A stretch of 64,000 bases of DNA, taken from positions 53,891 through 117,890 of the forward strand of contig NZ_NGVR01000007.1 of NCBI RefSeq assembly GCF_002777965.1, given 5' to 3'. Below are positions 17,170 to 25,717 of this stretch, one piece after another. Within the stretch, counting starts at the first letter, position 1. Every line of letters begins with the position of its first letter. The notes beneath the pieces were generated by a model. It searched no databases and had not been told where the DNA came from. It worked only from the letters and a program-made list of their open reading frames with translations. This DNA comes from Proteus columbae (GTDB lineage: Bacteria; Pseudomonadota; Gammaproteobacteria; Enterobacterales; Enterobacteriaceae). Position numbers and translations under genes: made by a program.

Positions 17170-18084
17170 ATGATGAAAGAAGATGCATTAAGCGAATGTC
17201 TTAAAAATGAAAGCAATCAAGAAACAACACAGTTTTCTGAATTAAGCGCTTTAGAGTTGGTTACGCTTATCAATAGTGCAGATATGACTGTTGCAAATGC
17301 AGTTAAAAAAGAATTACCCGCTATTGCTAAAGTAGTAGAAAAAATTACTGAGCGTTTGCAAAAAGGTGGGCGTATTTTTTATGTTGGAGCAGGAACAAGT
17401 GGTCGATTAGCTGTACTAGACAGTGCGGAATGCCCACCTACTTTTGGTGTATCTCCGACATTAGTGCAGGCAATTATTGCAGGCGGTCATGATGCAATGC
17501 TAAAAGCGGTTGAAAATATTGAAGATAGCCAAGAGGCGGCAATTGAAGAGCTACAACGTCGTCATGTCAGTGAAAAAGATGTGGTTATTGGCATTGCAGC
17601 AAGCGGTCGTACTCCTTTCACAGTCGCGGCTTTGCAATATGGCAAAAAGCTAAAAGCATTGACTGTATCTATTACTACGCGTGGCAAAAGTATGATGAGT
17701 GAAATTGCTGACTTATCTATTGCGCCAGATGTGGGCGCAGAGGTGTTAACAGGTTCCACAAGAATGAAAAGTGGCACGGCTCAAAAAATGATTTTGGGTA
17801 TGTTAAGTACTAGCGTAATGACTAAGCTTGGAAAAGTGCATAAAAATCTTATGGTGGATGTGATTGCGAGTAATGAGAAATTGCAACGTCGTGCTGAAGG
17901 TATTGTCAGCGAAGTGTGTGGAATTTCACATGACAGAGCCAGAACACTGTTACAAATGGTTAATTATCATCCCAGAAAAGCCATTTTAATGTATGAGCTT
18001 CACCTTAGTGTGGAGAAAGTTGAGCAAATTACACAGCAATATCCTTATCGTTCGCTACAACAGCAACTAGCCCTATTTAACTAA
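17170..18084 (+). CDS. murQ: N-acetylmuramic acid 6-phosphate etherase
   Basis: This enzyme removes D-lactate from MurNAc-6-phosphate to give GlcNAc-6-phosphate (EC 4.2.1.126). It is a SIS-domain protein of about 304 residues with VGAGTSGRLAVLDSAECPPTFG, containing the conserved catalytic glutamate, and GIAASGRTPFTVAAL. The frame is open to 17143, but that start lies in a palindromic operator; AAGG is 5-8 bases before the ATGATG at 17170. It heads a murQ-murP-murR operon for recycling or import of cell-wall sugars, with a CRP site and two likely MurR sites upstream. Confidence 0.94.
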   Translation: MMKEDALSECLKNESNQETTQFSELSALELVTLINSADMTVANAVKKELPAIAKVVEKITERLQKGGRIFYVGAGTSGRLAVLDSAECPPTFGVSPTLVQAIIAGGHDAMLKAVENIEDSQEAAIEELQRRHVSEKDVVIGIAASGRTPFTVAALQYGKKLKALTVSITTRGKSMMSEIADLSIAPDVGAEVLTGSTRMKSGTAQKMILGMLSTSVMTKLGKVHKNLMVDVIASNEKLQRRAEGIVSEVCGISHDRARTLLQMVNYHPRKAILMYELHLSVEKVEQITQQYPYRSLQQQLALFN

Positions 18085-18126
18085 TAACAATATGAGTAAA
18101 CACTCTGAACTTTAGCAGGCACGCAT

Positions 18127-19491
18127 ATGGCTAATAAAATAGAACATCTCGACACGTTAGCAATAGAAATAGAAAAACACGCTGGTGGGTTTCAAAATGT
18201 GGCAACCCTAACACATTGTATGACTCGTATTCGACTGATTTTAAAAGACAGTTCGCTATTTGATGCAGACGCGTTAAAACAAGTCGAAGGTGTTAAAGGT
18301 GTTGTATTTAATGGCGAACAGCATCAAGTGATTGTAGGAATGGGAACCGCGGCAAAAGTTTATTCCATCATGAATAAGCGTATGCAAAACAGTTCAGCAA
18401 GTAGTAAAGACGAGCCTGCGCCAACACCAGTGAAAAAAGGCTTTTCAATTCGTCGTATGCTAAATACATTAGCGGCTATTTTTGTTCCGACAATTCCTGC
18501 TTTAATTGGCTGCGGTTTGATTATGGGGTTAATTAATATTATCCGCTTAGTTGCACCGGGCTTAGTTGAGCAATTCCCAGAGCTATTTAAATTATTCAAA
18601 TTAATTGGTAGTACGGTATTTGCGTATCTCTCTATTATGATTGGAATAAATACAGCTAAAGAATTGGGAGCGTCAACGTCAATTGGTGCCGTAATGGCGG
18701 GTTTATTAGCCATGCCTGGGCTCGCTGATATCACCTTATTTGGTGAAAAATTACAGCCGAACAGTGGCGGGATCTTTGCCGTATTAATGGTGGTAGTGTT
18801 CTCTTCAAAATTAGAATTATGGTTTCGTAGTATCGTTAAAGAGAGCCTCGATCTTATCTTAACGCCGTTTGTGACTATTTTAGTCTCTTCTCTTGTGGCG
18901 ATTATTATATTCCAACCTATCGGTCATTATCTTAATCAGCTATTAGCACAAGGCGTATCATTATCACTTTTAAATCAGGGTGGTGGTGCGGTGGTAACGG
19001 GTGCAGCGTTAGGGGGGAGTTTCTTATTTTTACTCTTAACGGGATTACATCAAGGGTTAATTCCTATTCATACCGAAATTTTAAATACTTTTGGTTTAAA
19101 TTATCTATTTCCTATTTTAGCGATGGGCGGAATGGGGCAAGTAGGTTCTTGTTTTTGGGTTTATCTACGTACTAAAAACCAACGTTTAAAGAAAACATTA
19201 ATGGGCGCATTACCTGTTGGTATTTTTGGTGTCGGTGAGCCTTTATTATTTGGTGTTTCCCTTCCATTAGGAAAACCATTTGTTGCTGGATGTATTGGTG
19301 GTGCCGCAGGTGGTGCATTAATGGCATATTTCCAAGTTGGGATCATTATTCCATTTGGTACGGCTGGGTTATCATTAATTCCGTTAGTGGGCGATGGGCA
19401 AATTATTAAGTTCCTGATCGCGGTATTAGGTGCATGGATTGTCGGTTTTATTGCCAGTATGCTAATGGGATTTACCGATCCAGAGAAATAA
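18127..19491 (+). CDS. murP: PTS EIIBC permease for N-acetylmuramic acid
   Basis: This phosphotransferase-system permease imports and phosphorylates MurNAc. The N-terminal EIIB domain (about 1-90) has the phosphorylated cysteine in LTHCMTRIRL (Cys31). A linker of about 25 residues leads to an EIIC domain of about 10 membrane segments with the sugar-contact text GVGEPLLFGVSLPLGKPF. There is no EIIA domain, so it should borrow a soluble EIIA-Glc (Crr), as MurP does. The 454 residues compare with 474 in E. coli. It is 42 bases after murQ. Confidence 0.9.
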   Translation: MANKIEHLDTLAIEIEKHAGGFQNVATLTHCMTRIRLILKDSSLFDADALKQVEGVKGVVFNGEQHQVIVGMGTAAKVYSIMNKRMQNSSASSKDEPAPTPVKKGFSIRRMLNTLAAIFVPTIPALIGCGLIMGLINIIRLVAPGLVEQFPELFKLFKLIGSTVFAYLSIMIGINTAKELGASTSIGAVMAGLLAMPGLADITLFGEKLQPNSGGIFAVLMVVVFSSKLELWFRSIVKESLDLILTPFVTILVSSLVAIIIFQPIGHYLNQLLAQGVSLSLLNQGGGAVVTGAALGGSFLFLLLTGLHQGLIPIHTEILNTFGLNYLFPILAMGGMGQVGSCFWVYLRTKNQRLKKTLMGALPVGIFGVGEPLLFGVSLPLGKPFVAGCIGGAAGGALMAYFQVGIIIPFGTAGLSLIPLVGDGQIIKFLIAVLGAWIVGFIASMLMGFTDPEK

Positions 19492-19515
19492 GTCAGAAAT
19501 AAAAAGGATAACAGA

Positions 19516-20367
19516 ATGTCGACACTGACCAAAAAGCTTGAAAGTCTACTAATACAAGGCAAAGGCACAGAACAACGTATTGCTCATTATCTATTAGAGA
19601 ATAGTGAGAATATCGCCAGTATGAATGCGGCTGATCTGGCACTTAAAGCAGGTGTAAGTAGTGCTTCTGTTATCCGTTTCTCTCGTCAAATTGGGTATCG
19701 CGGTTATCCTGAATTTAAAATTGATTACCTTTCAGAAGAAAAGCAACAAAAAAGCAGTGGCGATATTCTCTATGGCAATCTTGCGAAAACAGACTCGACA
19801 GAATTAATTATTTCTAAAACAGGGCATCTGTTTACCAGTGCTATTTTGGATTCATTAGCGTTGTTAGATCCCAATACCATAGATGTATTAGCTGAAAAAA
19901 TGGTATCAGCAAAACGCATTGTGTTGTTTGGTATTGGGGCATCGTCTGTTGTAGCGAGTGACATTTTTCATAAATTAATTCGTGTAAATAAAAACACGTT
20001 ATTTAGCCCAGATCTTCATGCTCAATTGGCTTATTCCGCTAATTTATCTGCTGATGATATTGCTATTGCTGTTACCGCTAGAGGAAATACGACGGATATT
20101 AATCGGATGCTGAAATCAGCAAAAAATGAAGGTTGTTTAACTGTGGCATTAACTCGTTTTGGACAAGATGAAGCAACTCGATTATCTGATTATACATTGC
20201 CTTATTTTTATGATGAACAGCACTCTCAATTAGGCGTGATTACGCCACAAGTTTTACAAATGGTGGCTTTTGATGTGTTGTTTTTTAAATATATGACATT
20301 AGCGAGTGAGTCAGCAGAAAAAGCATTATTAAAAGGGCGAGAAGCTGTTATGCAAGGAAATCAATAA
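19516..20367 (+). CDS. murR: MurR/RpiR-family regulator of MurNAc genes
   Basis: A 283-residue regulator with an N-terminal RpiR helix-turn-helix (ADLALKAGVSSASVIRFSRQ, about 40-60) and a C-terminal SIS sugar-phosphate domain (about 120-255, with GIGASSVVASDI). It is the third gene of the mur operon, so it probably represses its own operon through the TGAAA/TTTCA palindromes upstream of murQ and responds to MurNAc-6-phosphate. In E. coli murR is divergent from murQ; here it is inside the operon. Confidence 0.88.
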   Translation: MSTLTKKLESLLIQGKGTEQRIAHYLLENSENIASMNAADLALKAGVSSASVIRFSRQIGYRGYPEFKIDYLSEEKQQKSSGDILYGNLAKTDSTELIISKTGHLFTSAILDSLALLDPNTIDVLAEKMVSAKRIVLFGIGASSVVASDIFHKLIRVNKNTLFSPDLHAQLAYSANLSADDIAIAVTARGNTTDINRMLKSAKNEGCLTVALTRFGQDEATRLSDYTLPYFYDEQHSQLGVITPQVLQMVAFDVLFFKYMTLASESAEKALLKGREAVMQGNQ

Positions 20368-21155
20368 TGTTACTTATCACCACATTAGCGGTGGGTGCGG
20401 CTATTGGTTTAATTATAAGTACGACGGGTGTGGGCGGTGGTGTTATTGTTCTACCTGTATTGACCTATTTCTTTGGTATGAATGCGTTAATGGCAGTGGC
20501 AACAGCCAATTTATTATCTATGTTGATGAAAGTCACTTCGTCTTATATGCATTTTCGCCTTGGAAACATTCCCTTTAAAAGAGCGATGATTGTATTAGGA
20601 ATAATGCTACCAAGTACCTTTTTAGCCAGTGTTTTGGTTAATTATTTAGGGTCGTTAACGCAGTATCAGCAACAAGTCGAATGGGGAATTAATGCACTTG
20701 TTGTCAGTGCCATTGTTTTTTCTCTATTTCTCTTTGTACAGAGAATGTTTTTCTCATTACCTCCCGTTGTGGTTGAAAATACAGCGTTAGCTCCTTTAAA
20801 TATAAAAGCACTATTACTTCCTGCGATTGCAGCCGGTGTTGTTTTAGGGGCAACAGGGGTGGGTGGTGGTGTGGTTGTATTACCGTTATTGCTACGTTAT
20901 GCGAACCTTTCTATTAAGCAAGCTATTGGTACTTCTATATTTACCACAACATTGTTATCGGGATCTTCAGCACTAGCCTATATGCAAGATGGGCATACAG
21001 ATATTCATTTGGCACTTTTGTTATTCTTAGGCTCGCTAATCTCTATTCCGCTGTCTAAGTGGCTGTTGATCAGAATGCCTGACAGGATGTTTCAGTATGC
21101 GACTTTGATTTTAATTATTTGTAGTGCCGTAATGATGCTGGCTAAATTATTCTAG
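20367..21155 (+). CDS. TSUP-family membrane transporter (TauE/SafE)
   Basis: This 262-residue membrane protein has about eight hydrophobic segments and two internally repeated halves, each with a glycine-rich stretch: TTGVGGGVIVLPVLTY near the start and ATGVGGGVVVLPLLLRY near 165. The TauE/SafE family exports sulfite, sulfoacetate or other organic anions. It overlaps the end of murR by one base (TAATG), so it is translated with the MurNAc operon. Export of the D-lactate released by MurQ, or another by-product, is an untested possibility. Confidence 0.85.
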   Translation: MLLITTLAVGAAIGLIISTTGVGGGVIVLPVLTYFFGMNALMAVATANLLSMLMKVTSSYMHFRLGNIPFKRAMIVLGIMLPSTFLASVLVNYLGSLTQYQQQVEWGINALVVSAIVFSLFLFVQRMFFSLPPVVVENTALAPLNIKALLLPAIAAGVVLGATGVGGGVVVLPLLLRYANLSIKQAIGTSIFTTTLLSGSSALAYMQDGHTDIHLALLLFLGSLISIPLSKWLLIRMPDRMFQYATLILIICSAVMMLAKLF

Positions 21156-21458
21156 TATTGAAATGTATCATTAATGTTAATTGTAAAAGTAAAATCTAAA
21201 TAGTAGCTAAATAAAAATAAATTTTTATTGGCTATTTTTTTGATTATCTTGTTAATTTAATTGAAGTCATTCTTAATATAAAAACGATTATCCATTTTTT
21301 ATTTGTGTGTTAATGGAATGTATTATTGATGATTTATTTTTACTGATATATGGTTTTTATCATAAATAGATAATTGAGATGATAATCACATTAAAGTTAA
21401 TTCCTATATGTTTCACTGTAACCCTGATTTAATACCTATAAGTGAAGGTACTAGTATT
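21156..21458. other. AT-rich gap before the ornithine leader
   Basis: About 300 very AT-rich bases with no ORF of note. The promoter for the leader and OTC operon must lie here, but several weak -35/-10 combinations are possible and I cannot choose one. No clear ARG box, CRP or FNR site stands out. Confidence 0.4.
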
Positions 21459-21560
21459 ATGGAAAATAATAATAGGAAAACACCTCATATTAGACGTATT
21501 ACCCACATTATGATGTATAAACAACGTCAGTGTTTCCATTTCTCCGTTTTTAACGGGTAA
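21459..21560 (+). CDS. SpeFL-like ornithine-sensing leader peptide
   Basis: A 33-residue ORF, MENNNRKTPHIRRITHIM at the N-terminus and YKQRQCFHFSVFNG at the C-terminus, with GAAGG ten bases before the ATG. It matches E. coli/Salmonella SpeFL (34 aa, MENNSRTMPHIRRTTHIM...) in order and position. The ornithine sensor motif HIRRxxH occupies residues 10-16. R23, F26, F28, F31 and N32 of the effector part coincide. SpeFL stalls ribosomes at its stop codon when ornithine is bound and prevents premature termination ahead of speF. Here it lies 136 bases before an ornithine carbamoyltransferase gene. It lacks the final residue of E. coli SpeFL and ends with TAA. Arrest function is inferred from the match. 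Confidence 0.85.
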   Translation: MENNNRKTPHIRRITHIMMYKQRQCFHFSVFNG

Positions 21561-21594
21561 GCCCTCTTTTTACGTGCTGAAAATATAAAGCATA

Positions 21595-21633
21595 TTTCCT
21601 AATAACGTGTGTTATTGGGGAAACGTCTATTTT
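21595..21633 (+). other. Leader hairpin between the SpeFL-like ORF and OTC gene
   Basis: TTTCCTAATAAC pairs with GTTATTGGGGAAA (loop GTGT, one bulge, one wobble). ACGTCTATTTTT follows. The U-run is about eight bases from the stem, so it is a poor intrinsic terminator. It may be a pause or attenuation element, and Rho-dependent termination, as for speF, remains possible. Confidence 0.45.
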
Positions 21634-21696
21634 TCATAAATAATGAATCATTTTTTAACTCTATTATTATCAAAATAATTAGGAGATAGGATTATT

Positions 21697-22689
21697 ATGT
21701 CTATTAATATTAAAGGTAGAAGTTTTTTAAAATTACTCGATTTTTCATCTGCTGAAATTCAATATTTATTAAAGCTTTCTAAACATTTTAAATCATTAAA
21801 AATGGCAGGTATTCCTCACCGCTCTTTGGAAGGTAAAAATATCGTTTTATTATTTGAAAAAACCTCAACACGTACACGCTGCGCCTTTGAAGTTGCGGGT
21901 TATGATTTAGGAATGGGGGTAACTTATCTTGATCCAGGCTCATCACAAATGGGGAAAAAAGAGTCTATTGAAGATACAGCGCGCGTGTTAGGGCGTTTCT
22001 ATGATGGTATTGAATATCGTGGTTTTGATCAGTCATTAGTTGAAGAGTTGGCGGCGAAATCAGGAGTACCAGTATGGAATGGTCTTACCGATAAATTTCA
22101 TCCCACTCAGATGTTGGCGGATATGCTAACAGTTGAAGAAAATTTTGGTCATTTAAAAGGGCTTAAGCTGACTTTCTTTGGTGATGCGCGTAATAACGTT
22201 GCTAACTCTTTAATGGTGGTTTGTGCCAAATTAGGCTTACATTTTACAGCATGTGGCCCGGCATCTTTAATGCCAGAAGAGCAACTTGTGAAGGAGTGTC
22301 GTGCAATCGCTGCTGAAAATGAAGGCTCTATCACATTAACAGAAGATATCGAGAAAGGGGCAAAAGACGCTGATGTTCTCTATACCGATATTTGGGTTTC
22401 AATGGGAGAGCCAGATAGTGTTTGGGATGAACGCATTCGCTTACTGAAAGCTTATCAAGTCAATGAATCTATGATGAAAATGGCAAATCCTCATGCGATT
22501 TTCTTGCACTGTTTACCTTCATTCCATGACCGTTTAACGCTCATTGGTGAAGATATTTACCAGAAGTTTGGCCTGAGTGAAATGGAAGTGGCAGATGGCG
22601 TTTTTGAGTCTCGTCAGTCAAAAGTTTTTGATCAAGCTGAAAATCGTATGCACACCATTAAAGCCGTTATGTTCGCGACTTTAAGCTAA
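21697..22689 (+). CDS. arcB: Ornithine carbamoyltransferase (probably catabolic)
   Basis: This enzyme interconverts ornithine plus carbamoyl phosphate and citrulline (EC 2.1.3.3). The 330-residue length is typical. It has the carbamoyl-phosphate motif STRTR, HPTQ ([12 protein letters not shown]), ornithine-side VSMGEPD, and the HCLP loop ([10 protein letters not shown]). It is followed 15 bases later by carbamate kinase, which points to the catabolic direction (citrulline to ornithine plus ATP), although the fold is shared with anabolic ArgI. There is no arginine deiminase gene nearby. An ornithine-sensing leader lies upstream. AGGAG precedes the ATG. Confidence 0.9.
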   Translation: MSINIKGRSFLKLLDFSSAEIQYLLKLSKHFKSLKMAGIPHRSLEGKNIVLLFEKTSTRTRCAFEVAGYDLGMGVTYLDPGSSQMGKKESIEDTARVLGRFYDGIEYRGFDQSLVEELAAKSGVPVWNGLTDKFHPTQMLADMLTVEENFGHLKGLKLTFFGDARNNVANSLMVVCAKLGLHFTACGPASLMPEEQLVKECRAIAAENEGSITLTEDIEKGAKDADVLYTDIWVSMGEPDSVWDERIRLLKAYQVNESMMKMANPHAIFLHCLPSFHDRLTLIGEDIYQKFGLSEMEVADGVFESRQSKVFDQAENRMHTIKAVMFATLS

Positions 22690-22704
22690 AGCAAGGAGTT
22701 AACA

Positions 22705-23652
22705 ATGCCTAAGAAGGTATTTATTGCTTTAGGGGGGAATGCATTGGGCAGCACGCCTCTAGAGCAAAAGCAGATTGTACGAAAAACCGCAAAGCCCATT
22801 GTGGATTTGGTTGAGAAGGGCTATCAAGTCATTATTGGCCATGGAAATGGCCCACAAGTTGGGATGATCAATTTAGCTATGGATTATGCATCACAACAAA
22901 ACATTGGCACGCCTTATATGCCATTTGCTGAATGTGGTGCCATGAGCCAAGGTTATATCGGTTATCATTTACAACAGGCTATTAATGACGAATTGTGTGC
23001 GAGAAATCTGAATAAAAATCACGGTTGTGCAACTATTGTGACCCAAGTGGTTGTTGATAAAAATGATCCTGCTTTTTTATCACCGACAAAACCGATTGGC
23101 GCTTTTTATACTCAACAGCAAGCTGAGGTTATTCAAAAAGAGCACGGTTTTCACTTTATGGAAGATGCTGGGCGTGGATATCGTCGAGTGATCCCATCAC
23201 CTAAACCGTTAGAAATTGTAGAATCACCGATTATTAAACAGTTGGTTGAACGCAATATTGTGGTGATTACTGTTGGTGGCGGTGGTATTCCTGTTATTCG
23301 AAAAGGGGATTTATTAGAGGGTATTGATGCGGTTATTGATAAAGATAACTCTAGCTCAAAATTAGCCGTAGAATTAAAAGCAGACATTTTATTAATATTA
23401 ACGGCAGTTGATAAAGTTGCTATTAATTTTAATAAACCAGATCAAATGAATTTAGATAAATTAACACTTTCTCAAGCTCAGGAATATATTTCTCAAGGGC
23501 AATTTGCTAAAGGAAGTATGTTGCCTAAAGTGGAGGCTTGCCTTAATTTTCTAAAAGAGAGTGATAAAGGTGTACAAGCTATTATTACATCTTTAGAGAA
23601 TGCATTATCTGCTTTAGAAGGAAAAACAGGTACAACAATTATTTCTGATTAA
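22705..23652 (+). CDS. arcC: Carbamate kinase
   Basis: This enzyme uses carbamoyl phosphate to make ATP, CO2 and ammonia (EC 2.7.2.2). The 315 residues start with the kinase motif ALGGNALGSTP. IIGHGNGPQVG, VITVGGGGIPVIRKG and the C-terminal region AVIDKDNSSSKLA are all characteristic of the amino-acid kinase family ArcC branch. It is 15 bases downstream of arcB with AAGGAG before the ATG. With arcB it forms a citrulline-fermenting pair. Confidence 0.94.
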   Translation: MPKKVFIALGGNALGSTPLEQKQIVRKTAKPIVDLVEKGYQVIIGHGNGPQVGMINLAMDYASQQNIGTPYMPFAECGAMSQGYIGYHLQQAINDELCARNLNKNHGCATIVTQVVVDKNDPAFLSPTKPIGAFYTQQQAEVIQKEHGFHFMEDAGRGYRRVIPSPKPLEIVESPIIKQLVERNIVVITVGGGGIPVIRKGDLLEGIDAVIDKDNSSSKLAVELKADILLILTAVDKVAINFNKPDQMNLDKLTLSQAQEYISQGQFAKGSMLPKVEACLNFLKESDKGVQAIITSLENALSALEGKTGTTIISD

Positions 23653-23693
23653 TATCATACTTATCATTATTCTAAATTTAATTCTAATAATAG

Positions 23694-23729
23694 ACTCTGC
23701 CAGATAGATATTATTTCTACTGGCAGAGT
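23694..23729 (+). other. Intercistronic hairpin between arcC and the carrier gene
   Basis: ACTCTGCCAG pairs with CTGGCAGAGT (10-bp perfect stem). There is no U-run, so read-through into the carrier gene is expected; it may set relative mRNA levels. Confidence 0.6.
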
Positions 23730-23756
23730 AGCCTCTTATTTAAGTCGAGGACGCTT

Positions 23757-25268
23757 ATGAAACTTAAAAAGTTTGCGTTTCCGACCGCATTTACTATTTT
23801 ATTTGCCATTACAGTAATTGTGGTTGGCTTAACATGGATAATTCCAGCTGGCGAATATCAGCGATTAAGTTATAACTCAGCAGAGCCATCATTAGTGGTT
23901 GCTAAAATAGATGGTTCTCATGAAGTGTTACCTGCAACTCAGGCAACATTAAATGATTTAAATGTCTCTATTGAGATTAATAAATTTACAGATGGGACAA
24001 TTAAAAAACCGATAGCGATACCCGGAACCTATGAACGTGTAGCACAGCAACCTAAAGGGATAATGGATATTACCGAAAGTATGGTGAAAGGGACAATCGA
24101 GGGGGCGGATGTTATTGTTTTCATTCTTGTCTTGGGGGGACTTATTGGGGTTGTTAATAAAACCGGTGCATTCAATGCAGGTTTAACAGCACTAGCAAAT
24201 CGAACCAAAGGTAAAGAGTTTTTAGTGGTGTTTGGTGTCACGATTATATTGTCCATAGGCGGGACAAGCTGTGGGATTGAAGAAGAAGCCGTTGCCTTCT
24301 ATCCCATATTAGTACCCATATTCTTAATCTTGGGTTATGACGCTATTGTGTGTGTCGGCGCTATTTTTCTTGCCTCTTCAATGGGGGCTGGGTTCTCAAC
24401 TGTAAATCCTTTCTCCGTTGTTATTGCATCAAATGCTTCGGGGATCAGTTTTATTGAAGGGATCGGCTTTCGTACTATTGGGTTGGTGATTGGTACGGCG
24501 GGTGTTTTGGTTTATTTATATTGGTATTGTAAGAAGATCAAAAAAGATCCGACTTTCTCATACAACTATGAAAATACCGAAAGTTTTAAACAGCGCTTTT
24601 TAAGTAATTACGATCCTAATGAGATATTAGAGTTTTCGTGGCGTCGTAAAGTGATCCTCTGCTTATTTGTTGCTGCTTTTCCTATTATGGTTTGGGGTGT
24701 TATGGAAATGGGCTGGTGGTTTCCACAAATGGCAGCTCTTTTCCTTGCTATCGCAATCATCATAATTTTCCTCTCTGGATTAAAAGAAAAAACAGCCATT
24801 GATGGATTTATTCACGGGGCATCTGAATTAGTCGGTGTTTCATTAATTATTGGTTTAGCACGAGGTGTTAACCTTGTGATGGAACAAGGTAAAATTGCTG
24901 ACACCATCCTTGAATTTATGTCTCATATGGTTGCAGGAATGCCACCGAGCCTATTCTTATTAGCACAACTCGTTGTCTTTATTTGTTTAGGTTTTATTGT
25001 TCCTTCCTCTTCAGGTCTTGCGGTTTTAGCGATGCCTATTATGGCTCCATTAGCCGATGCAGTTGGTGTTCCTCGTTATATGGTGGTATCAGCATATAAC
25101 TGGGGTCAATATATTATGCTGTTCTTAGCGCCTACAGGACTGGTGTTAGCGACATTGCAAATGCTAGATATCTCCTATAACAAATGGCTTAAATTTATTA
25201 TGCCGATGGTGATATTTATGTTTGTACTTTCGGCAACACTATTACTGGTTCAAGTTGCTTTTTTATAA
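23757..25268 (+). CDS. YfcC-family amino-acid/C4-type membrane carrier
   Basis: A 503-residue integral membrane protein with about 12 hydrophobic segments. A soluble stretch (about 28-85) between the first two includes the common IPAGEYQR text, and conserved loops GGTSCGIEEEAVAFYP and VPSSSGLAVLAMPIMAPLAD follow. The YfcC/Dcu-like family is often linked to arginine-deiminase-type gene clusters. After arcB-arcC, the best inference is uptake of citrulline or arginine, or exchange against ornithine. No transport assay is known to me for this protein. Confidence 0.85.
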   Translation: MKLKKFAFPTAFTILFAITVIVVGLTWIIPAGEYQRLSYNSAEPSLVVAKIDGSHEVLPATQATLNDLNVSIEINKFTDGTIKKPIAIPGTYERVAQQPKGIMDITESMVKGTIEGADVIVFILVLGGLIGVVNKTGAFNAGLTALANRTKGKEFLVVFGVTIILSIGGTSCGIEEEAVAFYPILVPIFLILGYDAIVCVGAIFLASSMGAGFSTVNPFSVVIASNASGISFIEGIGFRTIGLVIGTAGVLVYLYWYCKKIKKDPTFSYNYENTESFKQRFLSNYDPNEILEFSWRRKVILCLFVAAFPIMVWGVMEMGWWFPQMAALFLAIAIIIIFLSGLKEKTAIDGFIHGASELVGVSLIIGLARGVNLVMEQGKIADTILEFMSHMVAGMPPSLFLLAQLVVFICLGFIVPSSSGLAVLAMPIMAPLADAVGVPRYMVVSAYNWGQYIMLFLAPTGLVLATLQMLDISYNKWLKFIMPMVIFMFVLSATLLLVQVAFL

Positions 25269-25510
25269 AATTGAGTCGATGTGTTTACGTTGAGAAACGA
25301 ATTTTTGGTTATTCTGTAATGTAAGATTAATCTAGATTTTTATGCTGCAATCAGGGTTATTTTTTGATTTTCACTAGAAGTGATCTAGCTCTCGTTTTTA
25401 GCGGTGATAAAAAATAAACCGAAAAAAAAGGTTGTTAATTTGTAGAAGTTATGTTTTTTTAAATATAGATAACACGTAAACACATCATTAAATTAATTGA
25501 TAGGTAACCC

Positions 25511-25609
25511 ATGATCATCACTACTCTACTACAAAGCCTACGACTAACAGCGCACATCGCGGCTGTGGTTGTCGTGCGTGTGGTGGTGGTCGTCGGCAAA
25601 GCGCCGTAA
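25511..25609 (+). CDS. ivbL: ilvBN operon leader peptide
   Basis: A 32-residue leader with nine valines in AAVVVVRVVVVVGKAP plus four leucines (all CTA codons in the first part). It closely matches E. coli IvbL at the C-terminus (AAVVVVRVVVVVGNAP). Ribosome stalling on Val/Leu codons when charged tRNA is scarce favours an antiterminator over the terminator at 25635-25673, allowing ilvBN expression. The minus-strand frame across the same region is a shadow. Confidence 0.93.
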   Translation: MIITTLLQSLRLTAHIAAVVVVRVVVVVGKAP

Positions 25610-25634
25610 CGGGTCCGAATCAACACAGTTTCGA

Positions 25635-25673
25635 AACCCCGCCGGCGCACTAACCGGGCGGGGTTTTTCTTTT
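25635..25673 (+). terminator. ilvBN attenuator
   Basis: AACCCCGCC (25635-25643) pairs with GGCGGGGTT (25657-25665), followed by TTTTTCTTTTC. Very GC-rich compared with its surroundings, it lies between ivbL and ilvB, as in E. coli. Confidence 0.92.
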
Positions 25674-25717
25674 CTACCTGCCCATCAAGTCCGGCTTAGA
25701 ACAAAGGACAGATAAAA

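Noticed and set aside
21561..21696. Classical intrinsic terminator after the SpeFL-like leader
   Set aside because: The only good hairpin is separated from the T-run by about eight bases, so I list it as a hairpin of uncertain role.
25459..25650. 63-residue minus-strand ORF rich in Arg and Thr
   Set aside because: It is the reverse of the valine codons of ivbL and the attenuator; low-complexity shadow.
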